Positions 20,420 to 21,633 of a stretch of 21,633 nt of DNA are shown piece by piece (positions within the stretch are counted from its first letter, which is position 1; the number at the start of each line of letters is the position of its first letter). The DNA is from a bacterium. GTDB taxonomy: Bacteria; Patescibacteriota; Minisyncoccia; UBA9983. The notes under the pieces are model-generated. The model worked only from the letters and a program-made list of their open reading frames with translations, was not told the origin of the DNA and did no database searches. Both the position numbers and the translations under genes were made by a program. The stretch is from positions 4,901 to 26,533 of the forward strand of contig JAHFLR010000007.1 in assembly GCA_023244795.1 (NCBI GenBank), given 5' to 3'.

Positions 20420-20519
20420 TGGAAACGGAATCAAGATCTTTGAAAGCAGGACAATACAAATTATTTAGGGTCTAATTAAACAAAAAAAACGATAGACAAG
20501 AGGAGGGAGGCAAGCACTT

Positions 20520-21633
20520 ATGGCAGCTCCAGAAAAATGGTTTCTGTTGGAGGGGTTCACCGACAAGGAAGAACTTCTCCGACGAGCTGGGATCCCATCG
20601 GTTGTTCTTGAGGTTGCAAAACCCAAGAAAATTTCCGGCATTGCTTTTTCCCAAGAGTACAGAGACAAAGTCTTTCGCGAACTGAGAATCGAGGAAGAGT
20701 TCCTCGACATGGAAACCGAAACCCCCGGAGTTTTTTATCTGGGCAGGAAGGAGGAAATAGTGGGTCTGATGGGTCTGATCGACAAGATCAGGTATGACGT
20801 AGCCATGGATCACTGGAACGGCGAGGGCGAAAGGAGCAGATACAAGGAGCTAATCCAAAGTATCTTGCTTCCTGTCGTTAAGAATAACGTTCAGGTTAGA
20901 GATCCGCACGGCGAGCCGCGCTTGGTGGGCTCTTATGGCCAAGAGAGGTTCACGATTGTGTTCTTCTCGTCGCCGATGCATCAAGAGAGAAACTTGGAAT
21001 TTCCGGAAACAATATGGGGGCATGAGCTCGATTATCGAAAAAGTGTCTTCCCTTATTCCGGCGAGGGTTTGCCTATCAATGCTAGCGACGGCGACAATAA
21101 CTACACCGTTGCGGAGCTGGTGGGTAATCATCTTTATATCTTGTACTACATGAACAGAGGTCGTGGCGCAGGTCAATATGCCATCTTTGAGAAGATTCTC
21201 CAAAAGGTGGCCGACCATCTCTCCGGCAAAAGCGATGAGCTTAAGAAGGCCGCTCAAGAGTGGCAAGAAAAGCTCGCCGCTCGAGCAAGAGATAGTTACG
21301 CCGATATGTGCGTCGGTCGCTTTACCGAAGAAGTAAAGACCGCAGAGAAAACAGTGGAGCAGTCCAATGTGCGAATTCGAGAATACCAAAGAGAAATTGT
21401 TCAACTGCTTCGCTCAACTCAAGAAGCTCATCGCAAGATTAAGTTTCTCGCTTCTATGAAGGAGGAGAGAACCTCGTATCTGAACGAGTTCGATCGTATC
21501 AAACAGATCCCCGGCCTCAAGCGCTTTTTGGTGGTAGATAACAAGATTACTTTCTTTACCGATTTTATCACTATCACTCACGATGGAGTGGAGTACTCTA
21601 TCGGTGAGTTCAGGGTTACCATCAACACGGCAA
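20520..21633 (+). CDS. Large coiled-coil hypothetical protein, 3' end outside window
   Basis: The frame opens at ATG 20520 after a strong AGGAGGGAGG SD and runs to the window end without a stop, at least 371 residues. Not recognised. The first third (MAAPEKWFLLEGFTDKEELL, GVFYLGRKEEIVGLMGLIDKI) and the middle (ERFTIVFFSSPMHQE, NNYTVAELVGNHLYILYYMN) look like an alpha/beta domain. Residues about 237-332 are strongly helical and charged (EEVKTAEKTVEQSN, REYQREIVQLLRSTQEAHRKI), a probable coiled coil. After it a beta-rich part begins (KRFLVVDNKITFFTD, GVEYSIGEFRVTI) and continues off the edge. There is no signal peptide or membrane span. Codon use is G+C-richer than in mnmA. The opposite-strand frame at 20850-21404 is a shadow. 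Confidence 0.85.
   Translation, partial: MAAPEKWFLLEGFTDKEELLRRAGIPSVVLEVAKPKKISGIAFSQEYRDKVFRELRIEEEFLDMETETPGVFYLGRKEEIVGLMGLIDKIRYDVAMDHWNGEGERSRYKELIQSILLPVVKNNVQVRDPHGEPRLVGSYGQERFTIVFFSSPMHQERNLEFPETIWGHELDYRKSVFPYSGEGLPINASDGDNNYTVAELVGNHLYILYYMNRGRGAGQYAIFEKILQKVADHLSGKSDELKKAAQEWQEKLAARARDSYADMCVGRFTEEVKTAEKTVEQSNVRIREYQREIVQLLRSTQEAHRKIKFLASMKEERTSYLNEFDRIKQIPGLKRFLVVDNKITFFTDFITITHDGVEYSIGEFRVTINTA

Noticed and set aside
20850..21404. 184-codon minus-strand frame
   Set aside because: Shadow of the SD-led gene starting at 20520, which stays open to the window end with sensible protein composition.
1..21633. CRISPR array, transposase or prophage block
   Set aside because: No regularly spaced repeats, no transposase or integrase motifs and no structural phage genes were seen in either strand.

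Overview
The window looks like a chromosomal segment from a Candidate Phyla Radiation bacterium (Patescibacteria), probably in or near Parcubacteria. The basis is the set of housekeeping genes (FtsQ-like, DUF167, Ddl, HAD-IB phosphatase, endonuclease IV, YchF, LeuRS, a sigma-region-4/HARE-HTH protein, a DUF8128-like membrane protein, MltG, MnmA, L,D-transpeptidase), the very tight packing, A+T-leaning AGA/AGG/ATA-rich codon use, frequent gene overlaps, and many small lineage-type hypotheticals. Assignment is by family recognition only; no searches were run.

Layout: 1-503 holds the end of an ftsQ-like gene overlapping a DUF167 gene. About 530-842 is an apparently independent structured RNA with its own promoter and intrinsic terminator. 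987-2456 is a secreted C39-like peptidase with a 22-proline linker and a LamG-like domain. 2533-4165 is an alpha/beta hydrolase overlapping ddl, followed by tRNA-Ala(UGC) at 4198-4270. 4343-5183 has two small hypotheticals, each with a terminator. 5312-6748 is a HAD phosphatase plus a duplicated-domain protein, convergent with nfo (6720-7562, minus). 7666-9500 has three hypotheticals. 9574-10650 is ychF. 10729-11891 has a DUF218-like protein and a zinc-knuckle protein, each followed by the same 41-bp terminator. 11991-15540 is a membrane protein overlapping leuS. 15594-19797 is a cluster of sigma4/HARE, DUF8128-like, mltG and mnmA. 19832-20362 is an L,D-transpeptidase. A large coiled-coil gene runs off the right end (20520 onward).

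Two styles of gene alternate. Housekeeping genes are A+T-leaning, lack Shine-Dalgarno sequences, and several start exactly 7 nt after a -10 box (apparently leaderless). Ten other genes have their own 5' leader, a strong purine-rich SD and mostly G+C-richer codons; nearly all end in a strong hairpin terminator. They behave like single-gene cassettes dropped between housekeeping operons.

The most striking finding is a palindromic DNA element inserted in frame, in the same reading phase, in both leuS (13330-13411) and ychF (10198-10270). The two 42-nt cores match at 34 positions, and two of the differences are compensatory base-pair swaps. This resembles the Rickettsia palindromic elements. leuS also carries a complete Nudix domain inside its editing domain. 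Cell-wall genes (ddl, mltG, L,D-transpeptidase, ftsQ-like) and translation or tRNA genes (leuS, mnmA, ychF, tRNA-Ala) dominate the recognisable content.
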